A DNA stretch of 64,000 bases from contig CM069870.1 in assembly GCA_036172665.1 (NCBI GenBank), positions 60,698,212-60,762,211 on the forward strand, written 5' to 3'. This document shows positions 53,411 through 64,000 of the stretch, piece by piece. Position 1 is the first letter of the stretch, and each line of letters opens with the position of its first letter. Origin of the DNA: Prosopocoilus inquinatus. Its lineage: Eukaryota; Arthropoda; Insecta; Coleoptera; Lucanidae. The notes under the pieces are model-generated. The model saw only the letters and a program-made list of their open reading frames with translations. It ran no database searches and had not been told where the DNA came from. Position numbers and translations under genes: made by a program.

Positions 53411-53582
53411 GGGCCACTTGTACCAAGAAGCTTTAAACTGACCAGGTTCACATTAAACAAATTCGCACAGGATCTTAGACATATGGCAATGAATGCATTC
53501 ATAAATAAGAATTTATGCTGTTTTGTTCACTTTGAACGTTGAAGTTGAACGTTGATTTAAACCCTTTTGGTACAACTGGCCC
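53411..53582. mobile_element. PIF/Harbinger-like MITE, 172 bp
   Basis: Ends 'GGGCCACTTGTACCAAGAAG' and inverted 'GGGCCAGTTGTACCAAAAGG', then 'TTTAAA'. TTA duplicated at 53408-53410 and 53583-53585, the usual three-base TWA target. Same end type as 34398. Non-coding. Confidence 0.88.
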
Positions 53583-53646
53583 TTAAAGTGGCGTTTTTTT
53601 AAACTAAAGTCTCCTGGCTCTTGGCCAAGTAATTGCTACTTACAGG

Positions 53647-53781
53647 CTGGGTTGCATTTAAACCAGGATTAAATGTAATCCCAAGATAGAATGTGACAGA
53701 TAGGATGACGTACAGCTTACTGTATAATGCTTTCTATTTGGCTTAAATTTAACCCTGGCTTAAAAGTTTTATGCAGCCCAG
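53647..53781. mobile_element. Hairpin MITE, 135 bp
   Basis: Ends 'CTGGGTTGCATTTAAACCAG' and inverted 'CTGGGCTGCATAAAACTTTT', then 'AAGCCAGGGTTAAAT'. Internal words match the 53212 hairpin, indicating one family. Flanking duplication not evident. Confidence 0.7.
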
Positions 53782-54320
53782 TCATGACCTCTTTTCAAAA
53801 ATAGTTTCGTCAATCATAATGCAATACCAAAATGTTCACGAATCCTGATCGTAAACTTTTCGAGCTTGCAATTTGCAGACGATTTCCTTTTCTTCAAATT
53901 GTTCTGATGCAATCAGTACGTTAAAACTGTTTAAAGTTTTTGTTTTTTTCAATTCTTTGTGTTGGAGATCTTGAAACATCTGTTTTGTCAGCCACGTCCC
54001 TCATTGAAGTGTTGGAAATCCTTTTTTTTTTAATTTTCAATTCATTTTTTTGTGTGCAGTAGATTTTTTTTAACTTGCTGACATCGTTTAAAATCCTGGA
54101 TTATTTTCGTACTGTTTCTTGTAAAAAAAGGTATATCAGCTTGTTCCTTTCAGTTTATCCCTGTTTGGTGGACTGGTCCTAGTAAACTCTTCCAATTTTT
54201 CTCTTTTCTATTCTTCCACGGTTATCGTCTGCTATAATAAAATCATGAGGAACATGCTTCTTGTACAAAAAAAAGTTAGTATGCCAACTTGTTTTTTTAA
54301 ACCACCCCTGTTCATTGGAC
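53782..54320. other. No gene seen
   Basis: AT-rich; no supported frame or repeat. Confidence 0.4.
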
Positions 54321-55668
54321 TAAGTACCGTGCCTTCAATTGAATTCCGCATTAAAGTAAGCTGTGATTTTTTTATTGAAGTTGACGACACAATTCTAGAG
54401 AAAACAGTTGTCATTAACTGTCTGTACTGATCATAACATCAAATAAAAACGCAACATTAATGTTTAAAGTAGATGCTCAAAGTGCTCTCCTTCAGCTTGA
54501 ATACATAAGCGTACTCTGCGTTTCATGTTTTCAAACCCGTTTGCTAAGTGTTCGGGGGTTATGTTAGCACACACATCTGTAATACCCGCACGAAGTACTT
54601 CGATTGTGTGACGCGTAGTTCTAAAAACTGTATTTTTCATGTGCGGATAAATGAAGTAATCCATAATTGTGAGATCCGGAGACCTTGCAGGAAAATTCAC
54701 AATCCGATTATCGAAAAACTGCTGCAGGAAAGTCATTGTTTGATGAGCTGTGTGGGCAGTAGCATTGTCTTGCTGAAAAAAACCTTCTGTAAGTTCATCA
54801 TCATGTAGTTGATTAATGAAAGGTTCTAATAACTCATTTCGGTATCTTTCAGCAGTTACTGAGTCGTTAAAAAATATTGGTCCGATGGTACGCCTTCTTG
54901 ACACTGCTAGCCAAACACCAATTTTTAATGGATGTAATGGAGTTTCCACAAATTCATGGGGATTTTCTGCTGCCCATATTCTCATATTCTTTTTATTTAA
55001 ATACCCTGAGAGATGAAACCAGGCCTCATCGGAAAAGAAACACTTGAATGTCGTCGTTGTTTAAGTTATCAAGAAACCACTGACAATATTCTGTTCTTCT
55101 GTGAAAATCTACTGCCCTGAGTTCGTGGACTGCTTGAATCTTATATGGATAAAGCTTTAAGTCTTTTTTAAGAATAGTGTGACATGTTTCCACTGACAGC
55201 TGAACTTCTTGTGAAAATTTCGCAATAGATTTCTTGGGAGAGTGTTCCATTCGATACCGAACATCTTCAATGTAGGCTGCAGTCCTTTTTTTAGCTGCTC
55301 CACTCCCTGTTATGCGACCAAGTGATCCTGTTTCACGAAATTTAAGAACACAAGTATGGATATGTTTAACTAGCTGTTCATAAGTAATGGCAAAATTAGG
55401 AAACTGCTGTCGAAACTTCTGTACACACTGATTAATTGAATAAACTAATTGTCCATTTTCTATTCTATTGGTTTGAAAATAACTTTCAACAATAAATATT
55501 TTCTGCTGTAATTCTAACATTTTGAATTAATTGAAAATACAAAGTGTCAATTTGACATTTGTTTAATTAAATAATTGAACAGCTATCAGTGCTGCAAATC
55601 TTAGGAGAAAGAAACAGTGAAATCGTAGCCCACTTTAATGAGGCATTCAATTGAAGGCACGGTACTAT
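54321..55668 (-). mobile_element. Tc1/mariner-like transposon (DUF4817 type), 1.35 kb
   Basis: Terminal inverted repeats of about 47 bp: the left 'AGTACCGTGCCTTCAATTGA' and the inverse of the right, identical over those bases, continue through 'CATTAAAGT.GGCT.CGATTT' with few mismatches. TA lies near both ends with one extra A on the left. A transposase gene on the minus strand fills the interior. Length and structure are complete; only the gene is broken. Confidence 0.9.
54464..55520 (-). pseudogene. DUF4817/DDE transposase, one frameshift
   Basis: The N-terminal part (55520 down to 55026, 164 codons, ATG start) holds the DUF4817-type helix-turn-helix region, with 'KFRETGSLGR' and a second segment ending 'YPYKIQAVHELRAVDFHRRT'. 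The C-terminal part (54985 to 54464) continues in another frame with the DDE domain: 'ENPHEFVETPLHPLKIGVW', D in FFQQDNATAH and D in ARSPDLTIMDYF, with 35 residues between them by my count. The first catalytic Asp, in SDEAWFH, lies in the short stretch between the two frames (about 55010-55030). The frameshift falls just before it, so no active enzyme is made. Otherwise full length, about 350 residues, hence fairly young. Confidence 0.9.
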
Positions 55669-56771
55669 AAAGCCTTAAAGTAATACTTTCAGATTTTTCT
55701 TCGTCAATTCTAAATATCGGCGTAAAATCTTTAGAAACTACTCTTAAAGGTATGAGTAATTGTCGTCACAAATATGTGGAATTAAAACAGGATCACCATA
55801 TAGCAATCGTCTCAATAATATCCGCAGATGCATTAGCATACCAGAAAATGCGCGGCAGGTAATTGGCGAGCTCGGAATGCGTCCTTTTGTTTTTTTTTCC
55901 AAAGAAATCCGTCTTTATTTTAAGGTTAATTAAAGTGAGAACGCTTTTAGTTCATTAAATTGGATTTCTGAGTTAACGTCCGACATAGATTAGCCGTTAG
56001 CTGGAGGACTGCATCAGTAAAATACGCAGTTGTACCGAGGCCTGAATTAAGTCCGTAATATGTTTGCTACTTTATTGCAATTGGAGATCGCTGCGTATCA
56101 ATTAAAAGCAACTGTTGTTGCTGATACATTGCGAGGAGAACTCGTATATGCACCAAATTCTGTGAAAGGCTTGGTATAGACTCAGATAATTGCACACATG
56201 GAGTGGCTCTCGAACAGACTAAATATGGTACGAGTTTTACATTTCTTTCCTCCTCACAATTGTATAAGTAATAAGATTGTATCGTTTAAGTTTTCAGGAA
56301 TTTTTGAGCTTCAAAAGTAAACTTGCGTTAAATCGTTCTAATCACATCAGTGGTCATTAAAGCATAAATACATATTTTTTTATCGGTTCTTCTTTTACTT
56401 CATGTGTCCATTAACATCTTCTTCCATGCTTCGCTAATACAAAGCTGCTTATTAATAATAGTATAGTCATCACAATAACCTAAACGCGTCCAATTTATGC
56501 TCACCAACTGATTGATTTCTTACAAATTGAAATTGCGACTCCTGTAGGAAAATCTGTTTCCGAAACTTTCCCCGCCAGACAAACAGCAACGAAGCAACGA
56601 AGAAAGCCTTTAGTAATTTGACAGCCAGCTGTCCTGACGATCATTCATAACTACTCTGTACACATGTGGTAGTTAATTATAAATGAATAGAATTCGTATT
56701 TCTAGTTGAAATAATCTGCATCACTGGAGCTGGGCTTATATGCAAGCTGAAATAAAGAAAATATGCGAATA
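55669..56771. other. No gene seen; possibly single-copy
   Basis: No repeats shared with the rest of the window. Base composition is mixed and no frame is supported. Confidence 0.35.
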
Positions 56772-58073
56772 CGTGGGCTGCTGGAAAATTTTCTGGAATC
56801 TAGTAGGTCTAGAATTGTTAGCGTTTATCAACTGTCATATTTGAAAAATTTGACGTCTTTCACCTATAATTCTATTGACAGTACCTATCCAAGTGAACTA
56901 GTTTTGTTTGTACAGCATTTGAGAAAAAGTAATTTTGTGTAAACATGGAAATCTAGCGTGAAAATTTTCGTGTCATGATTTTTTACGATTTCAAATGTGG
57001 TCTAACGCCGAAACAATGCCTCGATTGGCTTCGTTTGGCTTTTGGAAATGAAGCACCATCAAAGAGCAGTGTTTATAATTGGTTTGCCGAATTCCAGCGT
57101 GGACGTACCTCTCTCAGTGACGAATTTCGTGAAGGTCGTCCATCAACATCTGTTGTTGCCACTAATGTAGATGCTGTGCGTGAAATGCTTGAGCGAGATC
57201 GACATGTGACATACCGTGAGATTCAAGCATCCTTATGCATTGACACGAAAGCAATACACCAGATTTTGCATGATCATTTGAACGTACGGAAGCTTTGCAG
57301 TCGTTGGATCCCGCATAATTTAACAGAAGCTCAAAAGCAGGGTCGTGTCAAATGGTGCTAAGAAATGCTCAAGAAATTCAATGGAGGTCGTACAAATTTA
57401 GTTTATAACATCGTTACTGGTGACGAAACGTGGATCTATTCGTACGAGCCAGAAAGTAAACAACAATCTGCCGTTTGGGTATTTCAAAATGAACCAAAAC
57501 CAACAAAAGTTGTCCGTTCACTCAGTGCTGCGAAGCAAATGATTGCTTGCTTCTTTGGTTTAACTGAACATGTAGCAACCGTGGCTTTAGAGGATCGAAA
57601 AACCGTGAATGCTGATTGGTATACTACAATTTGTTTGCCGGAAGTCATCGATCAAATAAGGAGAAACAATCGAAGTCGACGAATTATTCTCCATTATGAC
57701 AACGCCAGCTCTCACTCAGCTCGTCAAACAGTTGATTTTTTGTCCAACAAAAATGTTGAATTAATGACTCATTGTCCATATTCACCTGATTTATCACCTA
57801 ATGATTTCTTTTTGTTCCCAAATATCAAAAATAAAATTCGTGGTGAGCGATTTTCGTTTGATGAAGCAGTGGTTGAAACATACCGGACACTGGTTTCTGA
57901 GGTATCATCTTTAGAGTGGAAACGTGCTTTAGGAATTGGTTCGAGCGTATGCAAAAGTGTATTGACGTCATAGGCGAATACTTCGAAAAACAATGATACC
58001 GTTTACCAAATTTCATATGCATTTTTTCATACCATTTCCAGAAACTTTTTCATACCATTTCCAGCAGCCCACG
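56772..58073 (+). mobile_element. Near-complete mariner element, 1302 bp
   Basis: TA on both sides (56770-56771, 58074-58075). Ends 'CGTGGGCTGCTGGAAAATTT' and inverted 'CGTGGGCTGCTGGAAATGG'. The right end contains a small duplication, 'tttttcataccatttccag' twice within 58022-58064, which accounts for its extra length. Otherwise it aligns end to end with the intact element at 40235-41526. Confidence 0.95.
56945..57996 (+). pseudogene. Mariner transposase pseudogene, few lesions
   Basis: Same frame and start as the intact 350-residue gene. Lesions: codon 4 is TAG in place of Ser; KWCEE reads KWC-stop-E (TAA at 57359-57361); and one A is lost in 'gagtggaaacgtgc' near 57918, shifting the last 25 or so codons before EYFEKQ at 57994. 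A 'gtcatagg' change also sits in the tail. GDETW, DNASSH and YSPDLSPNDF are all intact. The first two lesions are single-base changes, so inactivation looks recent. Confidence 0.93.
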
Positions 58074-59484
58074 TATATGTGCAAGCTTTTTGGTTAAAAT
58101 GTGCCTTAACATAAGAAATATTATGCATAAAGATGCATATATGCTTTATCACTTATAAATAAAAAAACTGTCTTTACGGATTTATTTATTAAATAACAGA
58201 GATAACAGTTTTGTTTTTTATTTTACAAGATTTGGTTGAACTTAAAAAGAATTTACGCGTTCGTTTCGTGAATGACCAGCTAACGCCACTAATATTTTTA
58301 GACCGTTACTGAATGATATTGTTTCCTAAATTTTTTCAAGACCGTCAATTTCGATAAACTTAAATTCTGAAAAGTGATTCAAAAAAATTTCAAAATTAAC
58401 TGCTTTAGTATTATGTGAAGATTGTTTTTCATTTATAAACCGGACGTACAAAATCTTAAAATTTCACTTCCGATAGTGAAATTGAGTGTTTGTAGTGTCC
58501 GGTTTAGAGATTTAAAAGAATATTTTCCATTTCAAAGCAAATGAACGTATTGTCACCGTACAAAAAAGTTGATTAAGATTAATTTTCCATTTTTGCCTTA
58601 GCTATATAATTGTGAGCCAATACTTTTCAAGATGAAACATTCATAGACATTTATTAATTATTGTCTGTCGTAGGTGTCAGTTAATAATTATAGCCACCCA
58701 ACAAAATTCTTAGCATTATTAAATTTATGTCAAAAAAGTGCCAACTTTTTTTGCAGCGACAGTATGACATAAAACAGTTCTATTAAATACATTCGTTTCC
58801 CCTCTACGATCATGTAAATTTAAAGTTTTGAATTGGTTCAAAATAATAAACGAATTTACAAATTTATTTAAAAAGTTTACCTCATTAAAAAAATATACCG
58901 ATCCACCTAATTACTTATTCATGAAAGAAAGTTTGATTGGATACCGAAAACGACAACCAATGAATAATAGTAACTGAAATTATTTTATATATGCCCTGAA
59001 CTCAGAAACCAAATGCACAAATAATTCGGAATATGGAAGTACTTGTGAACAAATTTATCAGGAAAATCATTAAAATTGGTAAATTTAGTTTTCAATTGCT
59101 GTTTATCCCTTATGACCCAAATTAGTTGCCGGAAATTTATTATCTGTAAATATTCTACGCAGATTTGCAAAGTTTTAACCAGAAAATAAGTAAATTAAAA
59201 AAAATACTTAATATTCAGCATTCAGATCTCCCAATAATACGAAAATATCTTTTTTTGGGAAACCGAATTCATTACATTATTCAGTGTACTGTAAAACGTT
59301 TTTTTTTTTTGCTTTTTCATTAAAGCTCGGCTACTTATTTCGGAGCGTAGAATTGATGAGTTTGTTTTCATTTAGGTTTAGTATTACCTCGATAATTCCA
59401 AAATAAAATAAAACTGGCGTCCTGAACCACGTTGTTACGAATAATAAATGTGGTCGGGTTTTAGGACTGTTCAAATATTAAAAG
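58074..59484. other. No gene seen
   Basis: AT-rich apart from the hairpin at 58434-58509. Nothing coding recognised. Confidence 0.4.
58434..58509 (+). repeat. Small hairpin repeat, third copy
   Basis: Arms 'AAACCGGAC' and 'GTCCGGTTT' enclose 'atttcacttccgatagtgaa' and 'attgagtg'. Smallest and most decayed relative of 7826-7947 and 52118-52252. Confidence 0.5.
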
Positions 59485-59569
59485 ATGATTGGGCCGATAG
59501 CTTTGGCTTTATTTTATACTTTCTTCACAGTCTGTATAATTGCATTGTACTTCGCCTCTGATTCTGAAG
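59485..59569 (+). CDS. Candidate first coding exon with signal peptide
   Basis: ATG at 59485 ('aaaagATGa') opens 28 codons, 'MIGPIALALFYTFFTVCIIA' then 'LYFASDSE', ending at a donor-like 'ag|gtaatt'. The peptide has one hydrophobic stretch (residues 4-23) as in a signal peptide or membrane anchor, followed by a polar DSE. I do not recognise a family, and no second exon can be assigned, because a minus-strand LINE follows directly. It may be chance. Confidence 0.25.
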
Positions 59570-59589
59570 GTAATTTAAAATAAATCCTT

Positions 59590-62200
59590 TTTTTTATTTA
59601 ATAAAATAAGATGGTCGATAGTTGTAAATCCAAACTGTTGGCAAGGAATCAGATTTTTTTTCTTCTGTAGGCTCTAGTCTCTTCGGGAGTATTTTTTCAT
59701 ACAATTTAGAAATGATCATCAGCAACGATGTGGCTCTGCATGATGATGCGCCATGAGGAGATTTCCCTGATTTCTGCGACTTTCCACATCTTAGGAACGT
59801 ACCCCAGTCTGAAAGATGTGTTAATAAAATTGGTAAGTGTTATGGCAGCTTTTCTTGGAAGTTGGTTCAAAACTTCGCCAGTGATTAGACCAAAGCCAGG
59901 AAGAGCTTTCTTCGTGCAGATGTTTGTTTTAATTTCACCTGAGACTTGTTTCGTTGAAGTAGTTCTAATAGGCAACATCTTCTTGCTCTCGTTCCATCCA
60001 GTCTTGAGGATCTTGCTCATAATTTGGTTGGAAAATGTTCTCGAGGTATTCTGCAAACCGATGAGCTTTGTGGGTATTATTTCGGGCCCAATTTCCATCC
60101 AACTCTCGGATTGGGGGATTACGCAGCCAGCACTGGTTTTCTTAAGCACTTAGTGGTTTTCCAGAATCAATAATCTTTCTGTAATCATTTCTTAGTTCAC
60201 TCAGGTAGCCTCCGATCGATTCATTTTTGATATATTGAATTTCTCTCTTTAACTGTTAAATTGCTTTGTTCAGAGTTGTTTTGTTTCTGGGCGCTCTAGG
60301 CTTTTGCTATTTCCGTCTGAGCTTTCTCTCTTCTGAAATTAGGTTCTTAATCTCTTTAGGATACTTATTTCCTTTTGTTTTGCATGTTACCTGGGGTGTG
60401 TTGTCGCATGCAGCTTGTTGAACGTTTTTGACAAACAGATCAACTTCGTCATCTAGTTGATCTTCTGTTCTTAGTCGAAATGAAAGCCCGCTCAATTAGT
60501 ACCCCAAGTTGAATTTTAAAGCTTTACCAATGTGTCATCTTGTTAGTTAACCTCGGTAGATTTTCTTTTTGGATTACACTGTCGCTTAGTGCGAATAGTA
60601 TCGGAGAGTGATCTGAGTTCATATTCTATGTTTTTTTCAACATGGATATAAGAGATATTCCGGATTACAACGAAGTCTATGAGATTTTTTGCGGGTTGGT
60701 AGGCCAGTACGTTGGTTTACCAGATGACAATACTCTGCTCTGTTGCTACTGCTTTCCCTTTAGTTGCAGTTAATCTAGATCCCCGGAGTGTGTGCTTTGC
60801 ATTAAAGTCATTTCCAATGAGTAATCTATTTCCTTGGCTACTGAGAAAGTCTGCCAAATTGTTCTTTCTTGATAGCATTGTCAATGGGCAATGTATTGTC
60901 GTGATCACTATTTCATATAATTTGGTTTTAATATTTTCTGGTGTCGCTTGTATTTCTGCTGTTTGGTAATCCATTTCTTGGTGGTGATAATTGAGGAGCT
61001 TATTTTCAAAACGCAACAAATCCAAAATTTGATGAAATTTTGAGATACAGGTGTCATTATGTATTCTGTAACTTTCTCTATAAGTTGGTTGTTGTACCTT
61101 CATGACAAACCACAATCGATCCGATTATACAGGATGGCTAATAATTCTTAAATTTTCAAACTGCAATAAATCCTGTTTATTTTCTTTTTCTAACAGCAGT
61201 ATATCCATTCAGTCAATCAGTAATCTCGATATTTTTACATAGTTAGCTTGTTATACTTATTTTGTTGCTTCAAACGTTGGAGCTCAAAGAAGTAATATTA
61301 AAGGTTTTTTATTGTAACATTAATTTTTGGGTGTTTTGTAAGGTTTGTTTTAGTTACTCTTAATAAAGGGTTTTCTCCTCAACTACTCTTTTTTCAAATC
61401 ACGGCTCTTTTCAAAACGCAACAAGTCCAAAACTTTTTTCTCATTTTTGTATAAAGTATCCATTAGATAATCACCAAACTATGTACACGGCGTCCACAAA
61501 TCAATACCTATTGAAGAAAGCAAAATAGTTTGACAATCTCAACCCATTATTGAGAAACATGTTTTAGCCATTTATCTCGAAAAACAATTTTTGAACATGT
61601 TGCACTTTGAAAATAAGCTCATCAATTGCACTTCCCCTTTTGCTGCATTGCCTGGGTGAACTGTATAATCCGTTAAATTTGATGTATGACCCTTGGGTAA
61701 AATGAGTCTCAGATATGAGACACACATCATTTTTTTCTATGTGAATGAATGAAGGATTGCATCTCTTGTCGATGTGACAGCAATCCATTGGCATTAGATT
61801 CCAGTATTTTTAACTGGTTAGCCATTCTGGTTTTAAGCTCCTTGTGCACGATATTCTAGTTTGGAGACACGTTCATCCATCTTATTTATCTTTTGAACTA
61901 GTACTTGCTGAAGCATTTGGTGAGTGGATGAGAACTGCCTTCATTTGTTTTCTCTCTCATCGTTGTTATTTGTCTTACCGGACACTGCTTGGCTGGAAGT
62001 CTTACTTTTAGATCCGATTCCTTGCTGCGTTAAAGTTGCATTTGATGTTTTGGGTTGAGTAGATGGTAGATCTTTGAAGCTATTTAGGTAAGCTCGGTTT
62101 CTTGAGCTGTTTATTCTTGATATTTTGCATCTCTTTCGCTTACTATATTTGGCTGAATGTCAATACACACATTTTGGTGTTGCATCCTGTAAGAAATTTC
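59590..62200 (-). pseudogene. Jockey-like LINE, decayed, with nested insertion
   Basis: Minus strand, 5' to 3'. About 62190-62150 gives 'PKCVY' then 'HSAKYSKRKRC', a relic of the gag zinc-knuckle end of ORF1. At about 61810 ORF2 starts, with 'NDVCLISETHFTQGSYIKF' (61740-61680), the N-terminal part of the APE-type endonuclease. 60950-60720 gives 'DYQTAEIQATPENIKTKLYE' and 'IGNDFNAKHTLRGSRLTATK', the endonuclease GGDFNAKH segment. 60495-60307 is the linker. 59950-59750 gives 'LPGFGLITGEVLNQLPRKAA' and 'GYVPKMWKV', the start of the RT. 59690-59590 continues to an RT motif-2 relic ('LPKRLEPTEEKKSDSLPTVW'). The catalytic FADD region is missing, with many frameshifts. Confidence 0.88.
60993..61623. 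mobile_element. TIR insertion inside the LINE, 631 bp
   Basis: The ends 'GAGGAGCTTATTTTCAAAAC' and inverted 'GATGAGCTTATTTTCAAAGT', both then 'GCAACA', split the LINE endonuclease coding between 'GSAI' and the HH(Q/E)MD segment. AATT flanks both sides (60989-60992, 61624-61627). A third, direct copy of the end ('tcttttcaaaacgcaacaag') lies inside at 61406. The interior is non-coding, with an 'atacaggatggc' motif at 61130. Superfamily not assigned. Confidence 0.8.
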
Positions 62201-62359
62201 TTAGTATTTAAATAGTGCCAAAATCCAATCATCTTTACATCTTGAGGATTTTGTCATTAAGTGAATTCATCAATTTTATGCTTACTTCTTATGGCTACTT
62301 TTATTTCTATTAATTTTATTGTAGGTCTTCTTCCTTCTCTGAAGGAAGGCTTTCCTTAT
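62201..62359. other. No gene seen
   Basis: AT-rich stretch upstream of the LINE 5' side; may hold more of ORF1, but I could not read it. Confidence 0.3.
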
Positions 62360-62850
62360 TTAAAGCTTCTAAATTCCATGTTACTGTTTTATCATTTTTC
62401 CCTCGTTTGATCACCCTTCTAACATCGCATTTATAGTCCTTATTTTTATCCTTTCTTCTTAGACTGTTTTCTCTTTCATGTTCCTCGTTGTCATATTCGA
62501 GCCCATCTTCTCCCTGCTACTTCTAATTTCACTCTATTTACTTTGCTCCGATTCCATTCTTTTTCAGTGACTGTCTGCTTTTGTGTAAGCCTCTTTTATG
62601 TCTCTCGTTTTCTTTGTTTAAAGTTTTCCTGATTTACAGCTTCTAAATTCTATGTTCCTGTTTCATCTTTGTTCTTCCATTTGCTCATGCCTGTAACATC
62701 GAATTTATGCTTCTTATTCTTATCCTTCTTTCTTAGACAGACGACGAGACACAACTTTCGTGTGTCTTGTTGTGATATTCCAGCCTATTTTGTCTCTTCT
62801 AATTTCACTTTATTTACTTTACCCCGATTCCAAGTTTGTTTTGTATTTCT
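62360..62850 (+). repeat. Tandem duplication, period about 277 bp
   Basis: 62360-62560 and 62635-62840 share 'cagcttctaaattctatgtt'-type, 'catcgaatttatgcttctta'-type, 'cttatccttctttcttagac', 'tcttctaatttcacttta' and 'tttactttgctccgattcca'-type words in order. Pyrimidine-rich and non-coding; the plus frame 62669-62878 is unsupported. Confidence 0.8.
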
Positions 62851-62984
62851 TGTTCCCTTGAAGCTAGGTGACAATTAATTAATAAGTTTGGCATTTTACG
62901 TTGCATATTTTTGTTTAATTTTATCAATAAAATGATATGTATATATTCTATTTTACTTCAAACCCATCAAACTCAATTCACTAG

Positions 62985-63045
62985 GGACTCATCTTTAGTT
63001 TGCGCCCGCGGCAAATACCACCTTCTCCACGCCCTAGTTACGGCT
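62985..63045. mobile_element. TIR element end, solo
   Basis: 'gcgcccgcggcaaataccac' and 'ccctagttacggctctg' read, inverted, as CAGAGCCGTAACTAGGG plus a GC-rich subterminal box, the form of many hAT-type ends. No partner end is seen in the window. Confidence 0.4.
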
Positions 63046-64000
63046 CTGAAGTGTCCCAATTCTCTTCTCTTCTCAGAAATACAGAAATGTTATTTTGAAA
63101 AATTGTTTGCTTTTGCATCGTTTTCTTTTCTTTTCAATAATTTACAGCTGTATAGATTCCTTAGTGATTCTGAATCCTTTTTGGCAATTTTTACGATGTT
63201 TTTGCTTCTTATACGTTGTTCGGTTCTAAAATGAATGAATTAATTAATTCTCTCTGAATTTGGAAAGTTTTCCACAATGCACTGACGTAGAACAGACTTT
63301 TAACTTCCAAAGGTTAAGTATTAAACAGGGTCAAATGTTTTGATTATTTGTCTGTAATACAATTCTTTTAAAAAAAAAAACTGGATTCAAAAAAAAGATT
63401 ATTACGTAAGATCATGTAGGTAGTATGAAAACAGGGAATGTTATTCAAAAGTCTCAAAAAGATACCCTTTTCGCATTACCTTTTAGCAAAATTTGTAACA
63501 TCATATTCTTTTATTCTTTTATTCACTATTGCTGCATTAAAGTGCATGTGCGGCAGAAGATATACATACAGTGATCGCCAAAAGGTCTCTTTAAATTCCG
63601 TTAAAATTGAATTATTCAATTTTTAGAATATTCTCATAATTTCACATACTAAACCTTAGTTCAGAATTTAATATTTTTAGGGCGAAAACTTTAAAGATTG
63701 ATAATTTGGAAAAAAATGATTATGAAAAATTAACAAATTTTCTCAAATTCCCTCTTGATGTAAAATTTTTTAGAATTTTATAGCGGTAGTTTTATATAAT
63801 TTTTTTAAATGCACAATTTCTTTCTGTCTTTTTTATTTTAGGAATATATCTGAGAAAAGTGAATAATGAATTTGATTTAAGATTGGAATTTAAAAAAACA
63901 ATTCGATTTAAATTTAAAACGTCAATCGATTTAACAACTTTCCAGTAATTTTATCGTATGAAGTAGCTTACAATAAACTTGATTTAAATCAAGATTTAAA
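63046..64000. other. No gene seen
   Basis: AT-rich to the end of the window. Short frames (for example 63438-63626) have no domain. Confidence 0.45.

Noticed and set aside
59728..60153. 141-residue plus-strand frame
   Set aside because: Antisense of the jockey-like LINE reverse transcriptase region.

Overview
The window looks like insect nuclear DNA: strongly AT-rich, with no operons or dense coding. It is packed with the element types usual for insect, perhaps beetle, genomes: mariner, Tc1/mariner relatives with a DUF4817 domain, hAT and Harbinger-like miniatures, jockey-like and other LINE remnants, and a tRNA-derived SINE. The species cannot be named from this. No host gene can be recognised with confidence. 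The only long intact reading frame is a mariner transposase (40300-41352, minus). Three short exon-like stretches (4461-4668, 30913-30964, 59485-59569) are low-confidence candidates, so most of the window is probably intergenic or intronic.

Layout. 1-2410: diverged direct repeats. 4844-6003: non-autonomous hAT element with a perfect 8-bp target duplication. 7176-18960: a nested repeat complex in which one long repeat family (copies at 10537-11040, 11957-13640 and 15775-18340) was hit by a foldback element (15918-17367, 5-bp duplication, empty site visible in another copy), a small hAT element (17528-17766), a TACAGGGTG-ended element, a Harbinger-like MITE and a tandem repeat carrying hammerhead ribozymes. 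19060-20545: two LINE 3' ends in opposite directions. 20885-23129: foldback repeats. 24175-25298: decayed mariner. 25712-30000: hairpins and local duplications. 30780-30965: a possible promoter and first exon. 31720-32976: a terminal-inverted-repeat element with 8-bp duplication, an inverted repeat and a mariner stub. 35419-38620: a composite with a T-rich array and a DUF4817 transposase stub. 40235-41744: the complete mariner with a MITE next to it. 44425-46740: ribozyme-repeat fragment, SINE, TIR element. 48364-52647: hAT-like elements and palindromic arrays. 53212-53781: small MITEs. 54321-55668: DUF4817 transposon broken by a frameshift. 56772-58073: second near-complete mariner. 59590-62200: jockey-like LINE on the minus strand with a 631-bp insertion inside its endonuclease region.

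The most notable system is the 312-bp tandem unit at 18341-18940. One copy holds a textbook type I hammerhead ribozyme: the full conserved core, a two-part stem I, stem II and a loopless stem III ending in GUC. Its neighbour has the same fold with one core change, and pieces lie at 1260, 38261 and 44425. This resembles the hammerhead-bearing tandem repeats called retrozymes, or the repeats of Penelope-like elements. The next most useful signals are the intact mariner and the datable nest of insertions at 11957-18340.
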